Part shown: in pieces, positions 36,246 to 44,494 of the stretch
Layout of the letters: every line of letters starts with the position of its first letter
Position numbering within the stretch: position 1 is the stretch's first letter
NCBI RefSeq assembly: GCF_000734895.2
Contig: NZ_CP011382.1
Coordinates: 620,001 to 684,000, forward strand
Reading direction: 5' to 3'
Length of the DNA: 64,000 nucleotides
From: Calothrix sp. 336/3
Lineage (GTDB): Bacteria; Cyanobacteriota; Cyanobacteriia; Cyanobacteriales; Nostocaceae
The notes under the pieces: generated by a model
Databases searched by the model: none
What the model was told of the DNA's origin: nothing
The model's input: the letters and a program-made list of their open reading frames with translations, nothing else
Made by a program: the position numbers and the translations under genes

Positions 36246-36518
36246 GGACTATGTATTAAGTACTAATAAATATTGGTTTTTCTGTCAGGATAATTACGTA
36301 TATGTTGCCCAGAATTGACAAAAATCTATCACTTTCCCCAAATAAAACTGGTTGATAGATACCAGACTTTTTGAAAAAGTTGAGTATTTGCCTACTACTC
36401 TGATGTATTAATTTTGATAGTTGACTGCGGCTTATCCGCTTGCTCAAGTCAGGGAGCGAGACGCTCACACATTTTTTACCCATCACCACCGGGAATTCCC
36501 TGAGAGATAGGTTCTGTT

Positions 36519-38615
36519 TTACCTTTCTAGTTGTAAGTCGCTTTCTTGGACGATAACTTCTATACCCCGGATGTCTTGAAAGATAAATTCCACACGACGA
36601 TTTCTCGCATGATCAAGTTTGCTAGTTCCAGGAGTTTGCAATTGTCTTTCACCAAGGGAGCGGATAGTCATTCTTTCGGGGGCAATACCCTGCTTAATTA
36701 AGTAATTGCGCGTATTCTTTGCCCTTCTGGCGGCTAGATTAATGTTATAAGTATCACTGGCTCTGATATCCGTATGTCCGAGAAGTTCGGCGGTGATGGT
36801 GGGATTATCGCCCATTGCTTGGGCAATTTTATCCAGGATTTTGGCGCTTTCGGGGCTGATATAGTCTTTATCTAGGGCAAAGTGGATATTTTTAGGTATT
36901 TGCAACCGGATAGGTTCTGGGGGTATTTCGGGTTCGGGTGCTGGGGGTGAGGAAAGACACTGGGGTTGGGGGGATGGGATGTTGGAAATAGGGGATGAGG
37001 GAGAATTATTTAAAGTACGGGCGATCGCGGGATAGGATGGTTCAGATGTACCAAAATCGGGGTGGGTAGAAATGGCGCTGATTCTGTCTCCAGGTTGGAT
37101 ATTGGCTAAATCGAGGCTAAATTTACCTTTGTTGTCTGCTTTGGTGGTTCCTAGGAGTTCGGTTAAAGCACCGTAGTTATTTCCCGTGACTTTGTAGATA
37201 TCTACTTGGGAATCGGGTTCGGCAATTCCGTCAATTCCCACGGTGGGATTAATATCGGTGAGGAATTCGGGACTCAGGAATTTGGGTGTATTAATTGCTG
37301 CATTGGCGGTGTCGCGTTTGCGGTTGGGTGAGTTGCGGGGGGGATTGACACCATCACCGTTTTGAAAATCCTGCACACCTACATTATGCTGGGCATTGAG
37401 GTCGATACTCAATCCTTCGAGTTGGAAGAAACTATTATTTTGGATAGTATTGCGATCGCTCTGGGGATAGGATGTAATTACTACTCCTGCCCCTGACTGG
37501 TAGCTAATTTGATTTTCTTTTACCTGGTGGTTACTCCCCATCAAATATACAGCCGCCCGTCGGAACCTTCGCCCATTAAACTTGATATTATTATTGCGAA
37601 TAGTTACTGAGCCTTGGGGTTTAAATAAGAACACCCCACTGCCATCATTGGCACAAATTAAATTACCACGCAGCTCAGATTTATCAATCACCCCGTCTAA
37701 ACGGATACCATCTGGCATCCCTGCTAAACCATTACCAACGATAATATTCTGGACAACTTGCATTCCCTCAGCTCGTACCGAGGTAATAATTCCGCTACCA
37801 TCGTGGTAAGAAATGCGGTTGCGACTAATGGTTGTATTGACTCCGTTAAATACTGACACACCGAAAGCAGAAGTCACTTCCGGCATTTTTTCCTCTGGGG
37901 TAATACCTAACCAGTTATTTTCAATGACAACATTTTGCGGTGGGGTGTTGCGATTATAGTAGGGAAAATCTGCGTTTGGTGGTTGCTGCTCCGTGGTGTC
38001 GGGAGGTGGTAAGCGGTGGGAAATAAAAATATCTGCGGGGGGTGTACTTTCTGTGACTCCATGCTTGGAGGTAAACCCATAGATACTTAAACCGCGAATT
38101 GTCACCCTATCAGCAGTCACAGTTAAACCGCGCAAGACTTCCCTTCCCGGTGCAGTAGTAATACTAACTATGGGTGTGGGGATAGCAATTTCTGCTGTTG
38201 CTGATTTATTCCCCTCATATCCGGGTTGGGTGGTTCCATCTATTAGCAAACGGGGAACACCTAGGGGAGGTAGGATTTTTTCCACAGCAATGGTGGTTTC
38301 TCCTGGGGGTAAATTAAAGCTAATCTGGGAAAACTCCCCCCCAGAGGTGACTAACTTTCTCTCCTCCTGACTCAATTTCTCCAGGGGTAAAGTCCCATTC
38401 ACCACCTGAATTGCTTCCCGCAAAGTTAAATTACCATCGGGTTGTACCCTATCCTGGTTACTATTCACCACCACTTGCAAAGTTGAACTAGGAAGGGATT
38501 GACTGAATACTGCATCAGGTGCAAGGGTGAGCAAAAACATACTAGTTAGTAGTAATTGCCGATATCTCCTGGTTCTGTGCTTCGCGGTTGTTAAAATCAA
38601 CATTAAACCCATCAT
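36519..38615 (-). CDS. Beta-helix protein with C-terminal OmpA domain
   Basis: A 698-residue exported protein. The signal peptide is near residues 15-38 (LLLTSMFLLTLAPDAVFS). Residues about 40-400 have the repeating VVIENNWLG / TISRNRISYHDGSG / TIRNNNIKFNG pattern of a right-handed parallel beta-helix. A carboxypeptidase-regulatory-like segment follows (about 440-510), then a Pro-rich linker. The OmpA-like domain (about 570-690) has LLGHTDIRASDTYNINLAARRAKNTRNYL and HARNRRVEFIF, the peptidoglycan-binding residues. It likely bridges the cell wall and the outer-membrane barrel encoded upstream, whose gene overlaps this start by 4 nt (ATGA). Confidence 0.9.
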   Translation of the reverse strand: MMGLMLILTTAKHRTRRYRQLLLTSMFLLTLAPDAVFSQSLPSSTLQVVVNSNQDRVQPDGNLTLREAIQVVNGTLPLEKLSQEERKLVTSGGEFSQISFNLPPGETTIAVEKILPPLGVPRLLIDGTTQPGYEGNKSATAEIAIPTPIVSITTAPGREVLRGLTVTADRVTIRGLSIYGFTSKHGVTESTPPADIFISHRLPPPDTTEQQPPNADFPYYNRNTPPQNVVIENNWLGITPEEKMPEVTSAFGVSVFNGVNTTISRNRISYHDGSGIITSVRAEGMQVVQNIIVGNGLAGMPDGIRLDGVIDKSELRGNLICANDGSGVFLFKPQGSVTIRNNNIKFNGRRFRRAAVYLMGSNHQVKENQISYQSGAGVVITSYPQSDRNTIQNNSFFQLEGLSIDLNAQHNVGVQDFQNGDGVNPPRNSPNRKRDTANAAINTPKFLSPEFLTDINPTVGIDGIAEPDSQVDIYKVTGNNYGALTELLGTTKADNKGKFSLDLANIQPGDRISAISTHPDFGTSEPSYPAIARTLNNSPSSPISNIPSPQPQCLSSPPAPEPEIPPEPIRLQIPKNIHFALDKDYISPESAKILDKIAQAMGDNPTITAELLGHTDIRASDTYNINLAARRAKNTRNYLIKQGIAPERMTIRSLGERQLQTPGTSKLDHARNRRVEFIFQDIRGIEVIVQESDLQLER

Positions 38616-41600
38616 ATTTTTTCTCCCCGCAAACCCTTCAACTTCTCAACCACAGATTTTTTCTCCTTCACTACCGATTCCTGTTGTTGACGGGGTGCAA
38701 CCTTCTGCAAACCGAAACCATCAAACAACTCGTTTAACTTCAACGTCAAACCGATATATGCACCACCCGCAGAGCGAGTACCCGAAAAATCACGGTCATC
38801 CACACGACCGAAAACATACCCTGCACCCAAACGCAGATTCGGTGTTAAGTAATACCCAGTTTCCACGACAAAACCTGTCTCTGAGTTGCCAGATTGACCA
38901 ATCCACCGCCCTTCTGCCAGTAAATCCATACTGTAACCGAGGCGGTAGGTTGCCCGTACCTGGGCTAAATTTACTGTCCCACTACTGACAAAATCCTCGG
39001 CAAGGAAGGTTGTACTGTGTCGCCAAGCATACTTACCGTAGAATTCCCAGCGCCAATTAGGGGCATAGATTGCCTCCGCAGCAAGGGTATGGTCTTCTGA
39101 ACCCGTACCACTACCGAGGAGGATGGTATCAGGAATGGTGGCGGGGTTTTGACGATATTCGTAACGGAAGAGAGCGTTAAATTGGTCGTTACTGGGGTCG
39201 CGGTATGCTAAACCGATGCGGAGGTTTTTGGTATCTCCCAATCCGGTGAGTTTTTGGTTAGAAGAATTTGCCTGTTGATAACGTACTAAAGCAGTGACTG
39301 CACGGGAAAGTTTACCAGTAGCAGCTGCGGAAATTACGGTATTACTACCCTGGGATGAGCTACGATGTTCATATCTGGCGCTAGCTTGGAAAGCTGGGTT
39401 ATCAGTGTATTCTAAACCGATGCTGTAGCTGTCACCATCCAGGAAACTGAGGGATGATGCACTTTGACCGATGGCAAAGGGTTGGATATATTGTTGTCCG
39501 GCAGCTGTTTTATTGAAGAAATTGCCGAAAACGTGTTCGTAAGCGAGATTTAAGCGTAAACCGGGGGCGATCGCCCAACGATTATTTAAACCGATTGCTC
39601 CTTGGGTAGTGATTTCATTGGCTCCACCCAGAATACTATAACGTCCGGTAATGGTGGTATCTGTACCGAGTTTACGTTCACCATTGATACTGAAGCTGGT
39701 GATGGAATTACCTGTATCTTGACTACCACTATAAAATTGCTGTGCTAGTGTCAGACTGATTCCTGGCATTGCCACCCAGTTTAAACCAAAGACGGTACGG
39801 TCAGGAAAGACAGCATCATTTTTACCAGAAAGGGTAAGTTCATTTTGCCCCACGAAGGTGAGATTTTCTGCGAGGGGAACAGTTAAGCGCGATCGCAGCT
39901 GACTAGAGTCTCCATTTAAATTACTATTGGCGATTCTGTCTTTGCGACTGCGATGGATCCAGTCAAATTCGGTGGTAATTTTGCCGAGTTTCTGGATAAT
40001 TCCCGCAGAAATCGTGGTTAAGGAATTATCTACCTTGGTTCCGGGGGTTGCTTGAGTTCTGGGTTGGAATAAATCTGCAAAAGTATTGAGAACCTGGGGA
40101 GCAATCCCGAAATTATCTTCGTGATCGTATTGTACCCGCAGATTAGTTGTATCACTGAGTTTACCGGTAATTTGGGCACCGTACCGGGTTTGACCGGGAA
40201 CAAAACTAATGGTAGCGTTATTAGCAAAGCCCACATCTGCATAACGGTAATAAGCACGAGCTTGAATATTCTTGAAGATTTCCCCTTCTGCTTCGACTCG
40301 CCAAGCTTCACCATTCACCAATCCTAACAGGTCAGATTGATTATGAGAATGGGCGTACTCCGCAATAAATTTACCTGTAGAACCCAGGGAAATAAACGTA
40401 TCCGCACCATACAACTCAAAATCTCGTACCCCTTGACTCTCTTTAAAATAGGTTGCACCAATCCAACTATCCTGATTCACCCCACGGGCAAAGTTATACT
40501 GTAATCTCCCTGCATAGATATTACTATTAGAATCATTGCTGTCATACTGGTAACTGACAACAATCCGACGCACTAAAACTTCCCCCGTCTGACTCACATC
40601 CGTGCGTAAAATCGGTTCCCGGAACAATAAAGTTCCCCTGTCATAGTCAATCTCGTAATCTGCACCCCGATTCATCGGTTTACGAGCAATCACAGTTCCC
40701 GGACGATTTAACTCTTCCAACTCCAGGAAAACATTCTCGCTCCCCGCAACTAGTAACCGTCGAGAAACGAAATAATACCCACTAGTTCCATCGGGAGCAA
40801 TGGTATCCCGTTGAAAACCCTCGACATTGTTTGCATACAAACCTGTAAATTGTAAATTCCCCAGGTTGTAATTTGCCTTAAACCCATGCAACTGTCTAGT
40901 TAAAGCTGTAAACTGCTGGGAAGGACGAGCGAATTCTTCCGTGTTGTAATCTCCCCACATGAAATAATCAGGAGATACCCCCGTCAGAGTCGAAGAACGC
41001 TCAAACCGCAAATATAAACTATCAATAGAAGGAGTCACCACATCCGTCCGTGAACTATCCCCATACACCGGATAATTTTGTTCACTAAACTGTCGAGTCC
41101 GGAACAGACGATTATCACAATTACAATCTTCATTCAGAGGGCGATCGCTATTCCATGCTCCCGTAAATAACCATTCTCCCACCTTTCCCGTGGCAAATAC
41201 CGCCGCATCCACATCCAACTCTGTCCGATTATCTTTATCTATCGGCAAGAAATTCCGACGGCGATCGTAATAATCTGTACCCCGCGCTCCCAAACGTATA
41301 TCTATTACCCCCGTCACCAAACTGGGACGTAAAACTGTTTGAAACTGCACCTGGGTAAACCCTTCCAACTCCCCAGCAACCCCACGAATTCGCACCGTTT
41401 GCGCTTTCAAATCCGAACGCAACTTCGCAGTAAATTCCCCCTGTTTTGCTTCCACCTGAAATCCTGGTTGCTCCGGTTGCAAATCTGCACCGATAAATTC
41501 CCCCGCAGTTGGGAACAGGGTGATAACAGCATCTCGATTCGAGCGGTTGCCATTTTCATCTACCAATTGCCCCTTAATCGTCCCAGTCGAACGTCCATCC

Positions 41601-42217
41601 GCCGGAATTTTCGACTCTACCGTATCCAATACTAAACGCTTCGGCGCACCCCGCACCACCACCCGCACAGTTTTTGGTGCAGTTGTACTACCCACAACCT
41701 GAGCAGAAATCGTATTTTCCCCCTCCTTCAAGGTGACACCATACCATGTCTGCGTCACTAAATCTGCCCCTGTTGCCGTCCGTCCAATAAAAGAACGGTC
41801 AACTAACTGCCCATTCACCCGTAATTCTACCTGACTACCAGGAGCAAATTGTAACACCACCGTCGTTGCTGACGTATCAACTACCGTGTCTGGTGTGGGA
41901 GAAAGAATCTTTAGGGGAATAGAGACAGCTTTTTGCTGTTTTACCCGCTCGTCAATCTCCGCAATTTTCCGTAATGCTGCCAAGGTTTTGGGGTCTTGGG
42001 ATTGTGGAGGTCGTTTCAGGGCATTTTTCAGCCTTTGCGCCGAGGTGAAATTAATACTACTCTCAACTTCCGGTGAAACCCTATCCTCAGCATCCGTAGC
42101 ATCATCGCTGCTTGGTATCGTTTCTGCCTGAGCAACCAGAGGAGAGAATACCATCCCGATGGTAGAAGCCATCAAACCCAGGTAAACTTTATAACTTTGA
42201 CTTAGTTTGTGCTTCAT
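38612..42217 (-). CDS. Large predicted outer-membrane beta-barrel protein
   Basis: A 1201-residue protein. The signal peptide ends near VAQAE (about 31). A short helical region and Ig-like domains follow (about 100-300, including KIPADGRSTGTIKGQLVDENGN). The remainder, about 300-1165, is rich in alternating aromatic/polar strands such as GRLQYNFARG, NLRVQYDHEDNFG and AGGAYIGLTLKL. The segment RGADYEIDYDRGTLLFREPI resembles domains seen before surface barrels in other bacteria. The C-terminus ends with a charged tail, not an aromatic barrel terminus. A strong AGGAGG lies in the end of the preceding gene, which it overlaps by 4 nt. Possible roles: export channel or anchor for the DUF11 proteins. 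The barrel prediction is by eye. Confidence 0.85.
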   Translation of the reverse strand: MKHKLSQSYKVYLGLMASTIGMVFSPLVAQAETIPSSDDATDAEDRVSPEVESSINFTSAQRLKNALKRPPQSQDPKTLAALRKIAEIDERVKQQKAVSIPLKILSPTPDTVVDTSATTVVLQFAPGSQVELRVNGQLVDRSFIGRTATGADLVTQTWYGVTLKEGENTISAQVVGSTTAPKTVRVVVRGAPKRLVLDTVESKIPADGRSTGTIKGQLVDENGNRSNRDAVITLFPTAGEFIGADLQPEQPGFQVEAKQGEFTAKLRSDLKAQTVRIRGVAGELEGFTQVQFQTVLRPSLVTGVIDIRLGARGTDYYDRRRNFLPIDKDNRTELDVDAAVFATGKVGEWLFTGAWNSDRPLNEDCNCDNRLFRTRQFSEQNYPVYGDSSRTDVVTPSIDSLYLRFERSSTLTGVSPDYFMWGDYNTEEFARPSQQFTALTRQLHGFKANYNLGNLQFTGLYANNVEGFQRDTIAPDGTSGYYFVSRRLLVAGSENVFLELEELNRPGTVIARKPMNRGADYEIDYDRGTLLFREPILRTDVSQTGEVLVRRIVVSYQYDSNDSNSNIYAGRLQYNFARGVNQDSWIGATYFKESQGVRDFELYGADTFISLGSTGKFIAEYAHSHNQSDLLGLVNGEAWRVEAEGEIFKNIQARAYYRYADVGFANNATISFVPGQTRYGAQITGKLSDTTNLRVQYDHEDNFGIAPQVLNTFADLFQPRTQATPGTKVDNSLTTISAGIIQKLGKITTEFDWIHRSRKDRIANSNLNGDSSQLRSRLTVPLAENLTFVGQNELTLSGKNDAVFPDRTVFGLNWVAMPGISLTLAQQFYSGSQDTGNSITSFSINGERKLGTDTTITGRYSILGGANEITTQGAIGLNNRWAIAPGLRLNLAYEHVFGNFFNKTAAGQQYIQPFAIGQSASSLSFLDGDSYSIGLEYTDNPAFQASARYEHRSSSQGSNTVISAAATGKLSRAVTALVRYQQANSSNQKLTGLGDTKNLRIGLAYRDPSNDQFNALFRYEYRQNPATIPDTILLGSGTGSEDHTLAAEAIYAPNWRWEFYGKYAWRHSTTFLAEDFVSSGTVNLAQVRATYRLGYSMDLLAEGRWIGQSGNSETGFVVETGYYLTPNLRLGAGYVFGRVDDRDFSGTRSAGGAYIGLTLKLNELFDGFGLQKVAPRQQQESVVKEKKSVVEKLKGLRGEKI

Positions 42218-43752
42218 TTTTGTACCTCCTCTTGGAAGGTGGGAGTAACAGCAAAATTCATCCGTACCAAACCACCGGGTTCTAACCGTACCAACCGCGA
42301 TTGACTGTTGCGTTCTTTAAAGTAAAGATTCGGTGCTAGGGTATAGCCAGGAAGGCTAGTTAAATCCAGTACCCCTGTATGATTTCCTGGTAATACATTT
42401 GCTACCGAAAACAAACCATTGGGGTCAGTAGTAATACGGTTGCCATCCTCCATGTACACCACGGCATTGGGCACTCCCGGCTCATTGGGTTGCTGCTCCC
42501 CGTCAAAATTCTTATCCACAAATACCCGCCCGATAATCGTGCCGCAGTCAGAAGTTATACCTTCCCTAATTTTCAATTGATGGGTTGCGGGACCATCTTT
42601 AATCGCAAAACGGTTGTCAGCACGTTTACCATTAACGATCGCGCTATTTCTCCCCGTACCCCGAATGGCATCACTGGTAATTTGTGTGGCATAGGCAATA
42701 TTTAATACCTTTCCTGGGGGGAGAGTAGCATCAGTACGGAAAACGACCGTAGACCCCTGTTTTTCGGTAGTAATATTGACAACCTGACCATCAATTTCAC
42801 CTCGAATCGATTTTGGTAATAATTTAAATCCTAATGGAAGAGTATCAGTAATAACTAAAGTGTCTAAGCCAACATCAGCGATATTACGTACAGAGATACG
42901 ATAAATAGAAGTGTCACCAGGTTCTGCGGTAGCGCGATCGCCAGTTTTGACAATCTGCATTTGATTCGGTTGACACATACTTGTACTCAATTGAAAAGCA
43001 AATAATTTCAACTCCTGCTTTTCTGCATCATTGATAATTACAGAATCTTCAACCGTGGTTTCTCCAGTTGTACTAATAGGTTGTCCATCCAAGGAAGTAG
43101 CAATATAACGAATTACATTATTTACAGCCCCAACGTTACCAATTGGCTGCAAAATTTTAATTTGAATACGACGTTGTTGAAATACAGAATTTGCTGGAGG
43201 ATTAACAACTAATATATAAGTTTTTCCTGGGATTAACTGTCCCTTGTTTGGGTCTAGAAGAAAATTATATACACCTCGCTTTTCATTTTTATCATCTAAG
43301 AAGTAAGGATTAATATTTTCAATATTGGGAAATAAACCATCCGGAATATTATTACCGTTAATATTATCTGTTCGAGTTAAATTTACTAAATTTCCCAACT
43401 CTGTTCCTGTCATGTCACCAGGATTAAGTTCATATACAGCAGTTGAAAAACCTGTATAGTCAGGTAAAAGTTTTCCTGCACAGCCCAGAATTCTCCCTAA
43501 AGGGTCAACCAAGCTAGGTTTCACATTTAACTTACTAGAAAATCCCTGATATCTCGTTGGTTTAGGAGAGTCATCTGTATAACTATAGGTGGCAGTATTA
43601 TTAATAGGAACTTTTTGATTTGTTTGTGTAGATTGTTGTGCGATCGCCGGAATAGATGTTTGTAATATACTTACTGCTAAAAAAGTTAGTTTTAATATTT
43701 TAAACCACCCAGAATTTCTGATATCTGGTGGCTTATGTTCTATAGCTTTCAC
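42214..43752 (-). CDS. Secreted DUF11 plus SdrD-B-like domain protein
   Basis: A 512-residue exported protein. The signal peptide ends near PAIAQQ (about 38). The central part has a DUF11 unit (KTGDRATAEPGDTSIYRISVRNIADVGLDTLVITDTLP). The C-terminal 110 residues (CGTIIGRVFVDKNFDGEQQPNEPGVPNAVVYMEDG) are an SdrD B-like/transthyretin-like domain with a Ca-binding-like D-K-N-F-D-G loop. The start is GTG at 43752 behind GAGGAG. Its stop overlaps the barrel gene start by 4 nt, so the two are co-translated. It may be the periplasmic or surface partner of the barrel. Confidence 0.88.
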   Translation of the reverse strand: MKAIEHKPPDIRNSGWFKILKLTFLAVSILQTSIPAIAQQSTQTNQKVPINNTATYSYTDDSPKPTRYQGFSSKLNVKPSLVDPLGRILGCAGKLLPDYTGFSTAVYELNPGDMTGTELGNLVNLTRTDNINGNNIPDGLFPNIENINPYFLDDKNEKRGVYNFLLDPNKGQLIPGKTYILVVNPPANSVFQQRRIQIKILQPIGNVGAVNNVIRYIATSLDGQPISTTGETTVEDSVIINDAEKQELKLFAFQLSTSMCQPNQMQIVKTGDRATAEPGDTSIYRISVRNIADVGLDTLVITDTLPLGFKLLPKSIRGEIDGQVVNITTEKQGSTVVFRTDATLPPGKVLNIAYATQITSDAIRGTGRNSAIVNGKRADNRFAIKDGPATHQLKIREGITSDCGTIIGRVFVDKNFDGEQQPNEPGVPNAVVYMEDGNRITTDPNGLFSVANVLPGNHTGVLDLTSLPGYTLAPNLYFKERNSQSRLVRLEPGGLVRMNFAVTPTFQEEVQK

Positions 43753-43860
43753 TGAACATATCTCCTCTATGCATATTATTAAAAATAATGATTAATTCCT
43801 GATTTATAATTTTTGCTATTTATCAGTTATCAATAAAAACTCTCCCCGTATCCCAACTTC

Positions 43861-44418
43861 TTACTTCACCCACACTTCATAGCTTCCCCTAACTGTGGTT
43901 TTTGCTGGAATCGGTGTATTCAAACTCATACGAATATGGGTATAAGCAGTTGCGGGTGCGGGTTTATTTGCAACTTTGCCATTCCCTAAATTTACCTGCA
44001 CTATCGGATTGGCAGTAAAACTACGTCCACCATCGATACTGTAGGTAATATCTGCTTGTTTCTGCTCAATCTTGGCAGACTTCAATTTATATACCATTCC
44101 CTTGGGAATTGGCTGATTGAGGGTAAGTTTCTTCACTGATTTATCACTGAGATTTTCAGCATTAAGAGTATATTTCAGAACATCTCCTGGATATACTGTT
44201 GTTTGTCCCTGCAATCCTTGCCAAGTAACTTGCTTTTTACCCTGTGCATCCTTGGTAATCACTTGCTTTGCTGCATCTAAGCGTAACTGTACCTGTTGCT
44301 TGACTTGCGTCTTATTACTCATCCCTACATCTTGCTGCCATACACTTGCAACACTGGGAACTACCCCACCCACAGACGCAATAACAGTTACACAACCAAT
44401 TATCCAAACACCTTTCAT
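43861..44418 (-). CDS. Small secreted DUF11-like protein
   Basis: A 185-residue exported protein. The signal peptide covers about residues 1-25 (WIIGCVTVIASVGGVVPSVASV). The mature part is one DUF11-like beta-sandwich (TTVYPGDVLKYTLNAENLSDKSVKKLTLNQPIPKGMVY ... ISYSIDGGRSF-like) and ends VRGSYEVWVK. The ribosome-binding site GAGGAG is well placed. Located 76 nt after the first gene of the locus and 108 nt before the third. Its single-domain size suggests a minor or assembly subunit. Confidence 0.85.
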   Translation of the reverse strand: MKGVWIIGCVTVIASVGGVVPSVASVWQQDVGMSNKTQVKQQVQLRLDAAKQVITKDAQGKKQVTWQGLQGQTTVYPGDVLKYTLNAENLSDKSVKKLTLNQPIPKGMVYKLKSAKIEQKQADITYSIDGGRSFTANPIVQVNLGNGKVANKPAPATAYTHIRMSLNTPIPAKTTVRGSYEVWVK

Positions 44419-44494
44419 TCTGAAACTCCTCTATATCTACAAAAAACTTGTTGATAGCTAATGACTAATCAATAGCCATTAGCTGTGGCAAACT